Assembly (NCBI RefSeq): GCF_023218175.1
Contig: NZ_JALPTH010000001.1
Coordinates: 124,001-188,000 of the forward strand
Source: Streptomyces lichenis
GTDB lineage: Bacteria > Actinomycetota > Actinomycetes > Streptomycetales > Streptomycetaceae
DNA length: 64,000 nt
Direction of reading: 5' to 3'
This document shows positions 27,831 through 36,598 of this stretch, piece after piece. Under the pieces are notes generated by a model. That model was not told where the DNA came from and did no database searches. It saw only the letters and a program-made list of their open reading frames with translations. How positions within the stretch are numbered: the stretch's first letter is position 1; each line of letters starts with the position of its first letter. The translations under genes and the position numbers were made by a program.

Positions 27831-28970
27831 ATGTCCGACGCCATGTCCGCACAGCGCGACCCCGCCCCGTACGACGCCCTGCTGCTGCTCTCCTTCGGCG
27901 GGCCGGAGGGCCCGGACGACGTGGTCCCTTTCCTGGAGAACGTCACCCGCGGGCGCGGCATCCCCACCGAGCGGCTGAAGGAGGTCGGGCAGCACTACTT
28001 CCTCTTCGGCGGCGTCAGCCCGATCAACGACCAGAACCGCGCACTGCTCGCCGCACTGCGCAAGGACTTCGCCGACGCCGGACTCGACCTGCCCGTCTAC
28101 TGGGGCAACCGGAACTGGGCGCCCTACCTCACCGACGCCCTGCGCGAGATGGTCCGCGACGGGCGCCGCCGTATCGCGGTGCTCGCCACCAGCGCGTACG
28201 CCTCCTACTCCGGCTGCCGCCAGTACCGCGAGAACCTCGCCGACGCCCTCGCCACCCTCGAAGCGGAAGGGCTGCCGCGGCCCCGGGTGGACAAGCTGCG
28301 GCACTACTTCAACCACCCGGGCTTCGTCCGCCCGATGATCGACGGGGTGCTGCGCTCGCTCGCCGAGCTGGACGAGGAGGTCCGCGCAGGCGCCCACCTC
28401 GCCTTCACCACCCACTCCATCCCCACCGCCTCCGCCGACACCTCGGGCCCGGTCGGCGAGCACGGCGAGGGCGGGGCGTATGTGGCCGAGCACCTGGACG
28501 TCGCCCGGCTGATCGCCGACGCGGTACGCCAGGAGACCGGCGTCGACCACCCCTGGCAGCTCGTCTACCAGTCCCGCAGCGGCGCCCCACACATCCCCTG
28601 GCTGGAGCCGGACATCTGCGACCACCTGGAGGAGCTGCACGGGGCCGGCGCCCCGGCCGTGGTGATGGTGCCCATCGGCTTCGTCTCCGACCACATGGAA
28701 GTGCTGTACGACCTGGACACCGAGGCCACCGCCAAGGCCGCCGAGCTGGGGCTGCCGGTGCGCCGCTCGGCCACCGTGGGGGACGACCCCCGGTTCGCCG
28801 CCGCGGTGCGCGACCTGCTGCTGGAGCGGGCCGCCGCCGAGCGGGGAAGCGCGCCCGAGCGGTGCGCCCTGGGGGCTCTCGGCCCCTCGCACGACCTCTG
28901 CCCGGTCGGCTGCTGCCCGGCCCGCGCCGAGCGCCCGGCCGCGGCCGGTGCGGACAGCCCCTACGCCTGA
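27831..28970 (+). CDS. hemH: Ferrochelatase (probable coproporphyrin ferrochelatase)
   Basis: A 379-residue cytoplasmic enzyme inserting Fe2+ into the porphyrin late in haem synthesis; in actinobacteria the substrate is coproporphyrin III. The N-terminus [22 protein letters not shown], the NRNWAPYL region, the catalytic His of [11 protein letters not shown], and [17 protein letters not shown] are family signatures. Cysteines in SGCRQYRE and in the C-terminal DLCPVGCCP, with one in RCALG, fit the [2Fe-2S] cluster reported for actinobacterial ferrochelatases. No Shine-Dalgarno site; a CAGGAT box ends 7 bases before the ATG at 27831, suggesting a leaderless mRNA. The inositol monophosphatase gene follows 37 bases later. 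Confidence 0.94.
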   Translation: MSDAMSAQRDPAPYDALLLLSFGGPEGPDDVVPFLENVTRGRGIPTERLKEVGQHYFLFGGVSPINDQNRALLAALRKDFADAGLDLPVYWGNRNWAPYLTDALREMVRDGRRRIAVLATSAYASYSGCRQYRENLADALATLEAEGLPRPRVDKLRHYFNHPGFVRPMIDGVLRSLAELDEEVRAGAHLAFTTHSIPTASADTSGPVGEHGEGGAYVAEHLDVARLIADAVRQETGVDHPWQLVYQSRSGAPHIPWLEPDICDHLEELHGAGAPAVVMVPIGFVSDHMEVLYDLDTEATAKAAELGLPVRRSATVGDDPRFAAAVRDLLLERAAAERGSAPERCALGALGPSHDLCPVGCCPARAERPAAAGADSPYA

Positions 28971-29007
28971 CCACCCTCCACCACGTACGCCTGAGGAGGC
29001 TCGCCCC

Positions 29008-29835
29008 GTGTCCGACCAGCGCCCGATCGAGGCCGCCGAGGACCCGCTGACCGCTGAACTGCTGGCGGTCGCCCTGGCGGCGGCCCAGCGGGCCGGTGCC
29101 CTGCTGCGCGACGGCCGCCCGGCCGACCTGGGCGTGGCCGCCACCAAGTCCAGCCCCATCGACGTGGTCACCGAGATGGACCTGGCCGCCGAGAAGCTGA
29201 TCACCGGCTACCTCGCCGAGCACCGCCCTGACGACGGGCTGCTCGGCGAGGAGGGCGCCGCCACCGAGGGCACCAGCGGGGTGCGCTGGGTGATCGACCC
29301 GCTGGACGGCACGGTCAACTACCTCTACGGGCTGCCCACCTGGGCGGTCTCCATCGCCGCCGAGCGGGACGGCGAGACCCTGGTCGGCGTGGTCGAGGCC
29401 CCGATGCGGGGGGAGACCTACCACGCGGTGCGCGGCGGCGGCGCCTACGCGGGCGGGCGCCGGCTGGCCTGCCGCCCGTCCCCGCCGCTGGACCAGGCGC
29501 TGGTCTCCACCGGCTTCAACTACGTGGCCGAGGTCCGCGCCCACCAGGCCGAGGTGGCCGGCCGGCTGATCCCGCTGCTGCGGGACATCCGCCGCTCCGG
29601 CTCCGCCGCGATCGACCTGGCCGACGTGGCCGCGGGCCGGCTGGACGGCTACTACGAGCGCGGGCTGCACCCCTGGGACCTGGCGGCCGGCGACCTGATC
29701 GCCCGCGAGGCCGGCGCCCTCACCGGCGGCCGCCCCGGCGAGCCGCCCTCCGGCGCCCTTGCGGTCGCCGCCTCCCCGGGCGTCTTCGCCCCGCTCCAGC
29801 GCCTCCTGGACGAACACGGGGCCTGGCACGACTGA
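29008..29835 (+). CDS. suhB: Inositol monophosphatase family protein
   Basis: A 275-residue Mg2+-dependent sugar phosphatase. Metal ligands are visible as LLGEEGA (Glu), VIDPLDGTVNYLYGLP (Asp-x-Leu-Asp) and the C-terminal WDLAAGDLIAREAGA (Asp). Probable substrates are inositol-1-phosphate or related sugar phosphates; overlap with FBPase or histidinol phosphatase activity is possible within the family. The GTG at 29008 has GAGGAGG about 7 bases upstream. It lies 37 bases after the ferrochelatase gene and may share its transcript. The position ahead of the DUF4193/dut block matches suhB in Mycobacterium as I remember it. Confidence 0.9.
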   Translation: MSDQRPIEAAEDPLTAELLAVALAAAQRAGALLRDGRPADLGVAATKSSPIDVVTEMDLAAEKLITGYLAEHRPDDGLLGEEGAATEGTSGVRWVIDPLDGTVNYLYGLPTWAVSIAAERDGETLVGVVEAPMRGETYHAVRGGGAYAGGRRLACRPSPPLDQALVSTGFNYVAEVRAHQAEVAGRLIPLLRDIRRSGSAAIDLADVAAGRLDGYYERGLHPWDLAAGDLIAREAGALTGGRPGEPPSGALAVAASPGVFAPLQRLLDEHGAWHD

Positions 29836-29837
29836 TC

Positions 29838-29875
<38 letters not shown>

Positions 29876-29907
29876 CTTCTGCCGGAGCCGCCCCGTCCCC
29901 GGACGCG

Positions 29908-29945
29908 CCCCGGCCCCGCACCGTCGTCCTGGTGCGGGGCCGGGG
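29908..29945. terminator. Bidirectional terminator
   Basis: A perfect 15-bp stem: CCCCGGCCCCGCACC (29908-29922) with GGTGCGGGGCCGGGG (29931-29945), loop GTCGTCCT. It lies between convergent genes. Confidence 0.9.
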
Positions 29946-29964
29946 TCGTCGGACCGTGGGAAAT

Positions 29965-30132
29965 TCAGGCGACGGTGACTTGCACGCCGTGCTCGGCCGC
30001 GAGCCGGTGGAGGTCGTCCAGCTCCTCCTGCTCCACATCGGCCAGGAAGTCGTCACCGGACTCCCTGGCCCGCGAGAGGTCGGTCTCCGCAGTCCTTATG
30101 CGCTGCAGCAGTCCAGCGGTGAAAGCGTCCAT
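29965..30132 (-). CDS. Small conserved hypothetical protein (55 aa)
   Basis: A 55-residue acidic, fully helical-looking protein: MDAFTAGLLQRIRTAETDL followed by a Glu/Asp-rich stretch (DDFLADVEQEELDDLHRLA) and a short beta-like end (GVQVTVA). I do not know a function. The ATG at 30132 has GAGGGGG about 8 bases upstream; upstream extension of the frame is Arg/His-rich and unlikely. It is divergent from cutR. A protein of this size in this position is, I believe, usual in streptomycetes. Confidence 0.75.
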   Translation of the reverse strand: MDAFTAGLLQRIRTAETDLSRARESGDDFLADVEQEELDDLHRLAAEHGVQVTVA

Positions 30133-30619
30133 CGTGCGCCCCCTCGTCATGGGTAGGTGGCACGGGGTGTGCCGGGGGTGGGAACGGGGATCACGCGCAC
30201 GGCGCCTGCGGAGGCAGAGCGTTCGGTGGCGCGCCACACACGCGGCGTGATCTCGGGTGTGCAAGTCGTCCTCCCCCGGGGCTCCCGCACGGAAACCTCA
30301 ACCGCCCGCCCAATCCGGTGATTCCCGTAACGCCGGCGAAACGCGCGGCCGGTTCCGGACCGCGCCCCGGGGCGGCCGCCGGGGCCCCGCAGGCCGCCTT
30401 ACAGCCGGTTTACGCGCGTACGGGGCAGGATGGGGCGCACGGTCCGGTGCCGGGAGTCTGCCCGGAACCGGTCGCGGCATCCGTCCGCGACCGGGGGCAC
30501 GGGCACCCGCTGCCCCGGCGCGCCCGCCCGGCGCCCCGGGAGCCGGAGGCGCCCGTACCGGAACGGCAAGCACAGGGGATGCCCGCCCGACAGCGGGCGC
30601 GGAGGAAAGGAACAACGCC
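30133..30619. other. cutR upstream region, no gene seen
   Basis: 487 bases between the small protein gene and cutR. Frames across it are shadows. A CAGGAT element near 30427 preceded by TTTACG may be a -10/-35 pair for cutR, with a leader of almost 190 bases; this is weak. Confidence 0.4.
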
Positions 30620-31273
30620 GTGCGCGTACTCGTCGTCGAGGACGAGCAGCTGCTCGCCGATGCGGTGGCCACCGGACTGCGCCGGGAGGCCATGGCCGTC
30701 GACGTCGTGTACGACGGGGCGGCCGCCTTGGAGCGCATCGAGGTCAACGACTACGACGTGGTGGTCCTCGACCGCGACCTCCCGCTCGTCCACGGCGACG
30801 ACGTCTGCCGCCGGCTGGTCGAGCTCCAGGTACCCACCCGGGTGCTGATGCTCACCGCGTCCGGCGACGTCAGCGACCGGGTCGAGGGGCTGGAGATCGG
30901 CGCCGACGACTACCTGCCCAAGCCCTTCGCGTTCAGCGAGCTGATCGCCCGGGTCCGGGCGCTGGGCCGGCGGACCTCCGTACCGCTGCCCCCGGTGCTG
31001 GAGCGGGCCGGCATCCGGCTGGACCCCAACCGCCGGGAGGTCTCCCGGGACGGCCGGGAGATCCAGCTCGCCCCCAAGGAGTTCGCGGTGCTGGAGGTGC
31101 TGATGCGCAGCGAGGGCGCCGTGGTCTCGGCCGAGCAGCTGCTGGAGAAGGCCTGGGACGAGAACACCGACCCGTTCACCAATGTCGTACGGGTGACGGT
31201 GATGACCCTGCGCCGCAAACTGGGCGAGCCGCCCGTGATCGTCACCGTGCCCGGCTCCGGCTACCGGATCTGA
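30620..31273 (+). CDS. cutR: Response regulator CutR (OmpR/PhoB type)
   Basis: A 217-residue regulator. The receiver domain has acidic pocket residues E7/D8, the phosphorylation site D51 (VVLDRDLP) and K101 (YLPKPFAF). The winged-helix DNA-binding domain spans about residues 125-217 (LAPKEFAVLEVLMRSEGAVV, VRVTVMTLRRKLG, VPGSGYRI). CutRS of Streptomyces was first noted for repression of antibiotic synthesis and later linked to the cell-envelope protein quality response. The GTG at 30620 is preceded by GGAGGAAAGGA. cutS follows after 4 bases. Confidence 0.93.
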   Translation: MRVLVVEDEQLLADAVATGLRREAMAVDVVYDGAAALERIEVNDYDVVVLDRDLPLVHGDDVCRRLVELQVPTRVLMLTASGDVSDRVEGLEIGADDYLPKPFAFSELIARVRALGRRTSVPLPPVLERAGIRLDPNRREVSRDGREIQLAPKEFAVLEVLMRSEGAVVSAEQLLEKAWDENTDPFTNVVRVTVMTLRRKLGEPPVIVTVPGSGYRI

Positions 31274-31277
31274 GCCG

Positions 31278-32507
31278 ATGCCCGCCCTGCACGCACCCCC
31301 GCACACGCCCCCCAAGCCCACCTGGGACCCCCTCGACCCGGTCCGCCCCTGGCTGCGGCCCACCATCCGGATACGGCTCACCCTGCTGTACGGCGGGATG
31401 TTCCTGATCGCCGGCGTCCTGCTGCTGTCGATCATCTACCTGCTGGCCGCGCAGGCCCTGCACATCGGAAGCGAACTGCCGTTCAAGATCGTCGAAGGCA
31501 AGATCACCAGCAGCGTCTGCTCGTTCCCCGCGCAGGCCGCGGTGAACGTCGACGTCGCCAACCAGGCCATGAACGCCTGCGTCAACCAGCAGCGCCAGCA
31601 CGCCCTGGACGACCTGCTGCGCCGCTCGCTGTTCGCCCTGCTCGGGCTGAGCCTGATCGCCTTCGCCTTCGGCTACGCGATGGCCGGCCGGGTGCTCTCG
31701 CCGCTGGGCCGGATCACCCGCACCGCCCGCAACGTGGCCGGCACCGACCTCTCCCGCCGGATCGAGCTGGACGGGCCGGACGACGAGCTCAAGGAGCTGG
31801 CCGACACCTTCGACGACATGCTGGACCGGCTGGAGCGCGCCTTCACCGCCCAGCAGCGCTTCGTCGGCAACGCCTCGCACGAGCTGCGCACCCCGCTGGC
31901 GATCAACCGGACGCTGCTGGAGGTGCATCTCTCCGACCCGGGGGCGCCGGTGGAGCTCCAGCAGCTCGGCAAGACCCTGCTGGCCACCAACGAGCGCAGC
32001 GAGCAGCTGGTGGAGGGCCTGCTGCTGCTGGCCCGCAGCGACAACGAGATCATCGAGCGCAAGCCGGTGGACCTCGCCGAGGTGGCGAGCCGGGCCATCG
32101 AGCAGGCCCGCGGGGAGGCGGAGGGCAAAGGCGTCGAGATCCGCGGCGAACGCGCCCCGGCCGTGGTCCAGGGCAACGGGGTGCTGCTGGAGCGGATCGC
32201 GCTCAACCTGGTGCAGAACGGCGTCCGCTACAACAGCGCGGGCGGCTGGGTGGAGGTGCGCACCGAGACCGGCCCCCAGGGGGCGGTGCTGGTGGTCACC
32301 AACACCGGCCCGGTGGTCCCGGCCTACGAGGTGGACAACCTCTTCGAGCCGTTCCGCCGGCTGCGCCAGGAGCGCACCGGCAGCGACAAGGGCGTGGGGC
32401 TCGGCCTGTCCATCGCCCGCTCGGTGGCCCGGGCGCACGGCGGCCGCATCACCGCGGAGCCCCGGGAGGGCGGCGGACTCGTGATGCGGGTGGTGCTGCC
32501 CACCTGA
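31278..32507 (+). CDS. cutS: Sensor histidine kinase CutS
   Basis: A 409-residue membrane kinase, partner of CutR. Two membrane helices (residues about 33-61 and 117-138) flank a short extracellular sensor of about 55 residues with two cysteines, C81 and C101; the corresponding pair in Streptomyces CutS has been proposed to sense extracellular thiol-disulfide state. HAMP follows (about 139-190), then the dimerisation/phosphoacceptor helix with H201 (NASHELRTPLAINR) and the ATPase domain (N box NLVQNGVRYN, G boxes DKGVGLGLSIAR). It is four bases after cutR, so co-translated or nearly so. Confidence 0.94.
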   Translation: MPALHAPPHTPPKPTWDPLDPVRPWLRPTIRIRLTLLYGGMFLIAGVLLLSIIYLLAAQALHIGSELPFKIVEGKITSSVCSFPAQAAVNVDVANQAMNACVNQQRQHALDDLLRRSLFALLGLSLIAFAFGYAMAGRVLSPLGRITRTARNVAGTDLSRRIELDGPDDELKELADTFDDMLDRLERAFTAQQRFVGNASHELRTPLAINRTLLEVHLSDPGAPVELQQLGKTLLATNERSEQLVEGLLLLARSDNEIIERKPVDLAEVASRAIEQARGEAEGKGVEIRGERAPAVVQGNGVLLERIALNLVQNGVRYNSAGGWVEVRTETGPQGAVLVVTNTGPVVPAYEVDNLFEPFRRLRQERTGSDKGVGLGLSIARSVARAHGGRITAEPREGGGLVMRVVLPT

Positions 32508-33126
32508 GCCCGCCCCCGCCGGGGCGGCCTGGCTTCCGGTCCGGGCCGGTCCGGAGCTGTGCCCTGGCGCGGGGGCCGGGCACCGGGCCGGGCGGCCGAC
32601 CCGCTCCGCCGGGGCCCGGTTCCCGGGCCGCGCACCGCCTTCCGGGCCGCCCCGGGCCCCGGCGGCGGTCTCGGCGGGCAGGTGCGGAGGGTGACCGTGA
32701 GCCACCTCTGTGTGAGACTATGGGCCCCGACACGCCGGTCCCGGCAGCGGACTTGTTCGCTTTACGCGCAATTTCCAAGGTCGGCCGAGAACCGGTCGCT
32801 GTGTGATCGATCACACGCGATGCCTTTCGGTCATCCACGCTGCGTGATCGGGAAAGGCCCCGGAAAGCCAGGAAAAATCCGGGTTTCCCGGGCCTGAGAT
32901 CACGGGAAGTACACGGGGTGGCGCCTGTTCTGGGCATCCCCGCGACCGTGTACGGTCCCGTTCGCCACCCAAACCCGATCACCCTCGCGGGGTCCGGTTG
33001 GGTGTCGATTGAGTAACAGACCTTGATGTGAGGCAAAATCTCCGCCTCAGGTCGGGCACAAGTCCGGCCTCTCACGCGTTACGTGCGCTGGAGACACCGC
33101 AAACACCCAGAGGGGGAGAGCGCGAC
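32508..33126. other. 619-bp intergenic region upstream of the DUF4193 gene, with palindromes
   Basis: No gene is seen. A weak terminator (CCGCCCC/GGGGCGG, 32510-32527) follows cutS. A perfect 16-base palindrome GTGTGATCGATCACAC lies at 32801-32816, resembling a CRP/FNR-family half-site pair but with a 4-base rather than 6-base spacer. Further on, TGAGGC and GCCTCA (33029-33049) form another inverted repeat close to the DUF4193 gene. Base composition around 32740-32830 is less GC-rich than the flanks, as expected for a promoter. Confidence 0.55.
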
Positions 33127-33423
33127 ATGGCAACCGACTACGACACCCCACGCAAGACCGACGACGACGTCGACTCGGACAGCCTGGAAGAGCTGAAGGC
33201 CAGGCGGAACGACAAGTCGACCTCGACCGTCGACGTCGACGAGTTCGAGGCCGCCGAGGGCCTGGAGCTGCCCGGGGCCGACCTCTCCAACGAGGAGCTG
33301 GCCGTCCGGGTGCTGCCCAAGCAGGCGGACGAGTTCACCTGCATGAGCTGCTTCCTGGTCCACCACCGCAGTCAGCTGGCCCGCGAGAAGAACGGCCAGC
33401 CGATCTGCCGCGACTGCGACTGA
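33127..33423 (+). CDS. DUF4193 family protein with C-terminal zinc ribbon
   Basis: A 98-residue acidic protein typical of the actinobacterial DUF4193 family: N-terminal MATDYDTPRKTDDD, a middle part rich in Asp/Glu, and a C-terminal zinc ribbon formed by CMSC and CRDC (the two pairs about 28 residues apart). The function is unknown. GGGGGAGAG about 8 bases before the ATG is a good ribosome-binding site. The neighbouring genes DUF3093, dut and DUF3710 also accompany DUF4193 in mycobacteria, as I recall. Confidence 0.92.
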   Translation: MATDYDTPRKTDDDVDSDSLEELKARRNDKSTSTVDVDEFEAAEGLELPGADLSNEELAVRVLPKQADEFTCMSCFLVHHRSQLAREKNGQPICRDCD

Positions 33424-33436
33424 GGACCGGTCGGCC

Positions 33437-34357
33437 GTGGCAGCAGGCGACAACCCGTCTCGGAAACGACGCTTCCGGCTCACTCGCAAGCCGGAGGCGT
33501 ACCAGGGCGGCACCGACCCGGCACCCGGGGCGCACGACGCACCCGCCGGGCACGGGGCCCCTCTGCCTCCCGCCGGAACGCAGGGCGACGACGAGCGGGG
33601 CCCCGGGGCCTCGCTCGAAGCGGCCCCGGCGGCCGACCGGTCCGGACCGACCACCCGGACAGGACGCGTCGCCGCCGTACGCGATGGCGTGCGCCGAGGG
33701 CGCGAGGGCGCCCGGGCGGGCCTGAACCACCTCGCCGACCGGCTCATCGAGCTCGCGCCCCGGATCCCGGTCCGCGACCTCGACACCCTGCGCCGGCACT
33801 TCCCGGGCCTCGGCCCTGAGGAGATCGCCGACAAGCTGGTCGCCGGCGCGGCCAACGCGGCGTCCACCGTGGGCGCCGGAGTCGGCGCGGCGGCGATGCT
33901 GCCCGTACCTCCGGCGATGCCCGCCGAGCTGGCCGCCGAGATCACCGGCGTCGCCGCCATCGAGCTGAAGCTGATCGCCGAGCTCCACGAGGTCTACGGC
34001 CAGCGGCCGCCCGGCACCTTCAGCCAGCGGGCCGGCGCCTATCTGACCTCCTGGACGGAGGAGCGCGGCATCGACGTCACCAAGCCCACCTCCGTGAACG
34101 CCGCACTGGGCGGCCGGATGCGGCGCGAGCTGCGCCGCGCGATCACCAAGCGGATGGTCCGCAACCTGCCCAACCTGGTGCCGTTCATGGTCGGCGCCGT
34201 GGTCGGGGCCGCGATGAACCGCCGCGACACCAAGAACCTCGCCGGGCGGATCCGTGAGGACCTGCGCCGCCGCCAGGTGCCCTGGGACGCCCTCCCGCAC
34301 CTCCCGCCGCTGGACCGGCCGGAGAACACCAAGAGCCCCAAGGAACTCGGCTACTAG
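33437..34357 (+). CDS. Conserved hypothetical protein, EcsC-like
   Basis: A 306-residue protein. Residues 1-80 are basic and Pro/Gly/Ala-rich, probably disordered. Residues about 90-290 are helical with a weakly hydrophobic core (ANAASTVGAGVGAAAMLP, AELAAEITGVAAIELKLIAELHEVYGQ, and NLVPFMVGAVVGAAMNRRDT) that recalls the EcsC protein family; the match is from memory and not certain. The GTG at 33437 lies 13 bases after the DUF4193 stop with GAGGA about 10 bases upstream, so the two are one operon. A membrane-associated role is possible. Confidence 0.75.
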   Translation: MAAGDNPSRKRRFRLTRKPEAYQGGTDPAPGAHDAPAGHGAPLPPAGTQGDDERGPGASLEAAPAADRSGPTTRTGRVAAVRDGVRRGREGARAGLNHLADRLIELAPRIPVRDLDTLRRHFPGLGPEEIADKLVAGAANAASTVGAGVGAAAMLPVPPAMPAELAAEITGVAAIELKLIAELHEVYGQRPPGTFSQRAGAYLTSWTEERGIDVTKPTSVNAALGGRMRRELRRAITKRMVRNLPNLVPFMVGAVVGAAMNRRDTKNLAGRIREDLRRRQVPWDALPHLPPLDRPENTKSPKELGY

Positions 34358-34815
34358 CCCGCCCGGCCGGCTCCCTGCCCGGTCCCAAATCCCGGGCGGG
34401 GTCCGACCTCGGGGCGGGCTCCGACCCTGGGCGAGCCGCGCCGCAGGCCGTACGGGCCTCCGGCCGCCCCAACCCAGGGCCCCTCACCGCGTACCGCCGC
34501 CGCGCCTCCGGCCGTACGGGCTCCCGGCCGCATAGCGCTTCGTGCCTCAGGCTGCACGGGCCTCCGTGCGCCTCAGGCAGCCTCGGGCCGTACGGCCTCC
34601 GGCCGCAGGACCTCGCCGCCTCCGGCCGTACAGCCCCCGCCGCCTCCGGTCGTACAGGCTTCCGTGCCTCTCAGGCGGCCTCACGCCGTGTGGGCCTCCG
34701 GCCGCAAGACCCTCGCGCCTCCGGCCGTACGGGCTTCCGTGCGCCTCAGGCGCCCCGCGCCGTACGGGCCTCCGGCCGCAGAACCTCCGCGCCTCCGGCC
34801 GCAGGACCCCGGGCC
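34358..34815. repeat. Convergent gap filled with degenerate GCCTCCGGCCGTACGGG repeats
   Basis: 458 bases, no gene. A 22-base sequence beginning CGCGCCTCCGGCCGTACG is identical at 34501-34522 and 34714-34735. A second motif, CTTCCGTGCGCCTCAGGC, occurs in slightly varied form at 34561, 34659 and 34734, so the period is about 75-100 bases. GGCCGCAGGACC-like ends recur several times. Confidence 0.7.
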
Positions 34816-35388
34816 TCAGGCCGTACGAATGTCCGCCGTCGGGTCTTCGGGACCCTCGGGGCGTACCGGTGCCGGGTCCTCGGCCCGTACCGCCGCCTGC
34901 TCGGGCACCGGGCCCGTGCCGCCGGCGCCTGCCGCGGTCAGGGCGGCCGCCAGGGCGTGCGGGTCGCGGGTGGACAGGTAGACGTACGGCGTGGGGTCCG
35001 CCGGGTCGGTCACCGGCACCCGTACCGCCGTCGGGACATAGCTCCGCAGCAGCAGGAAGGCGCGGGTGTCGGCCTTGTAGGTGCGCCAGGCGCGGGCCTC
35101 CTCGCCCTCCAGCGCCTCCGGCTCGCCCAGCGCGGCGGCGGGCAGCCGGGCGTCCCCCGCGACCAGCGAGCCGGCCACCACGCGGATCCGGGCCGAGCCG
35201 TAGGCGCTCACCGTCATCGCCGCCAGCGCGCCCGCGACGATCAGCCCGCCCAGCATCGGCAGTGTCCCCAGCGGCAGCATGATCAACGCGCCCGAGAGGC
35301 CGATCAGAACGGCGATCAGCCACCAGGAGCGCGGGGCGGTCAGGCGTTCGTCGTACTGCGGCTGCGCGGCCGCGGCGGAGGGCTGCAT
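34816..35388 (-). CDS. DUF3093 family membrane protein
   Basis: A 190-residue protein with the family opening YDERLTAPRSWWLIA followed by two membrane helices in a hairpin (residues about 22-42 and 46-66, ending AYGSARIRVV). The rest is a soluble domain (RAWRTYKADTRAFLLLRSYV, PTPYVYLSTRDP) and a Pro/Glu-rich tail. DUF3093 is restricted to actinobacteria and has no assigned role. It is divergent from the thioesterase gene, with 58 bases between starts. Confidence 0.9.
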   Translation of the reverse strand: MQPSAAAAQPQYDERLTAPRSWWLIAVLIGLSGALIMLPLGTLPMLGGLIVAGALAAMTVSAYGSARIRVVAGSLVAGDARLPAAALGEPEALEGEEARAWRTYKADTRAFLLLRSYVPTAVRVPVTDPADPTPYVYLSTRDPHALAAALTAAGAGGTGPVPEQAAVRAEDPAPVRPEGPEDPTADIRTA

Positions 35389-35446
35389 ACACCCAAGCTT
35401 GGCACGGCGCGACCGGGGGTCCGCCGCGCGGGTAAGGTTCCCCGCT

Positions 35447-36022
35447 GTGACGACAGCACTGACGCCTCCGGCCGGCGCCCGGCCGCCGGTACGCCACCCC
35501 GACGCACCCGCCCCGGGGGAGCCGCTCGGCTCCCACTACGAGCACTGCTTCGGCTGCGGCGGCGGGCAGCCGCACGGACTCCACCTGGACGCGCGCGCCG
35601 AGGAGGGCGTCGCGGTCACCGCCGAGTTCACCGTCACCACCGACCACCAGGGCGCCCCCGGGCTCGCGCACGGCGGGGTGCTGGCCACCGCGCTGGACGA
35701 GACCCTCGGCTCGCTGGGCTGGCTGCTGCGGGTCATCGCCGTCACCGGGCGGCTGGAGACCGACTTCGTCCGCCCGGTGCCGGTCGGCACCGCCCTGCAC
35801 CTGGCCGCGCATGTCACCGCCGTGCACGGCCGCAAGATCTACGCCACCGCCACCGGCCGGATCGGCGGCCCCGAGGGGCCCGTCGCGGTGCGCGCCGACG
35901 CCCTCTTCATCGAGGTCAAGGTCGACCACTTCATCGACAACGGCCGCTCCGAGGAGATCCAGGCCGCGATGGCCGACCCCGACACACAGCGGCGCGCCCG
36001 CGCCTTCGAGGTGAACCCCTGA
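35447..36022 (+). CDS. PaaI/THEM4-type hotdog thioesterase
   Basis: A 191-residue hotdog-fold acyl-CoA thioesterase. The first 45 residues are Pro/Ala-rich. The fold starts near SHYEHCFGCGGGQPHGLHL, and the central helix carries the motif GLAHGGVLATALDETLG, whose His-Gly-Gly and Asp are the usual catalytic region. The physiological acyl-CoA is unknown. The GTG at 35447 lies 8 bases after a TAAGGT box, so it may be leaderless. The dut start codon overlaps its stop (TGATG). Confidence 0.85.
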   Translation: MTTALTPPAGARPPVRHPDAPAPGEPLGSHYEHCFGCGGGQPHGLHLDARAEEGVAVTAEFTVTTDHQGAPGLAHGGVLATALDETLGSLGWLLRVIAVTGRLETDFVRPVPVGTALHLAAHVTAVHGRKIYATATGRIGGPEGPVAVRADALFIEVKVDHFIDNGRSEEIQAAMADPDTQRRARAFEVNP

Positions 36023-36597
36023 TGCGCAACCCCGTCGACATCCTCATCCGCCGCGTCGACCCCGAGGTACCCCTCCCGTCGTACGGGCATCCGGGCGACG
36101 CCGGGGCCGATCTGGTCACCACCGAGGCCGCCGAACTCGCCCCCGGGGAGCGGGCGCTCCTGCCCACCGGGGTGTCCATCGCCCTCCCCGACGGGTACGC
36201 GGCCTTCGTGCACCCCCGCTCCGGGCTGGCCGCCCGCTGCGGAGTGGCCCTGGTGAATGCCCCGGGGACCATCGATGCCGGGTACCGTGGGGAGATCAAG
36301 GTGATCGTGGTGAACCTGGACCCGCGCGAGAGCGTGCGGTTCGAGCGGTTCGACCGGATCGCCCAACTGGTTGTCCAGCAGGTCGAGAAGGTCCGCTTCC
36401 ACGAGGTGGCGGAGCTCCCCGGCTCCGCGCGGGCCGCGGGGGGCTTCGGGTCCACCGGCGGCCACGCCGCCGTGGGGGACCGGACGGGCGTTCCGGCCGG
36501 CGGTCCGGCGGGCGGTCCTCTGGAAGGTCCGGCGGACGGCGGTTCAACGGGTGGGAATCCCTACGCATCGGTCGTATCCGACCGGGAAGGACAGTGA
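36022..36597 (+). CDS. dut: dUTP diphosphatase (dUTPase)
   Basis: A 191-residue trimeric dUTPase converting dUTP to dUMP, keeping uracil out of DNA and feeding dTMP synthesis. All five motifs are visible: GDAGADL (motif 1), HPRSGLA (2), GTIDAGYRGE with catalytic D86 (3), RIAQLVV (4) and GFGSTGGH (5, residues 141-148). After motif 5 there is an extra Gly/Pro-rich tail of about 40 residues that most dUTPases lack. The start overlaps the thioesterase stop by one base, so the pair is translationally coupled. Confidence 0.95.
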   Translation: MRNPVDILIRRVDPEVPLPSYGHPGDAGADLVTTEAAELAPGERALLPTGVSIALPDGYAAFVHPRSGLAARCGVALVNAPGTIDAGYRGEIKVIVVNLDPRESVRFERFDRIAQLVVQQVEKVRFHEVAELPGSARAAGGFGSTGGHAAVGDRTGVPAGGPAGGPLEGPADGGSTGGNPYASVVSDREGQ

Positions 36598-36598
36598 C

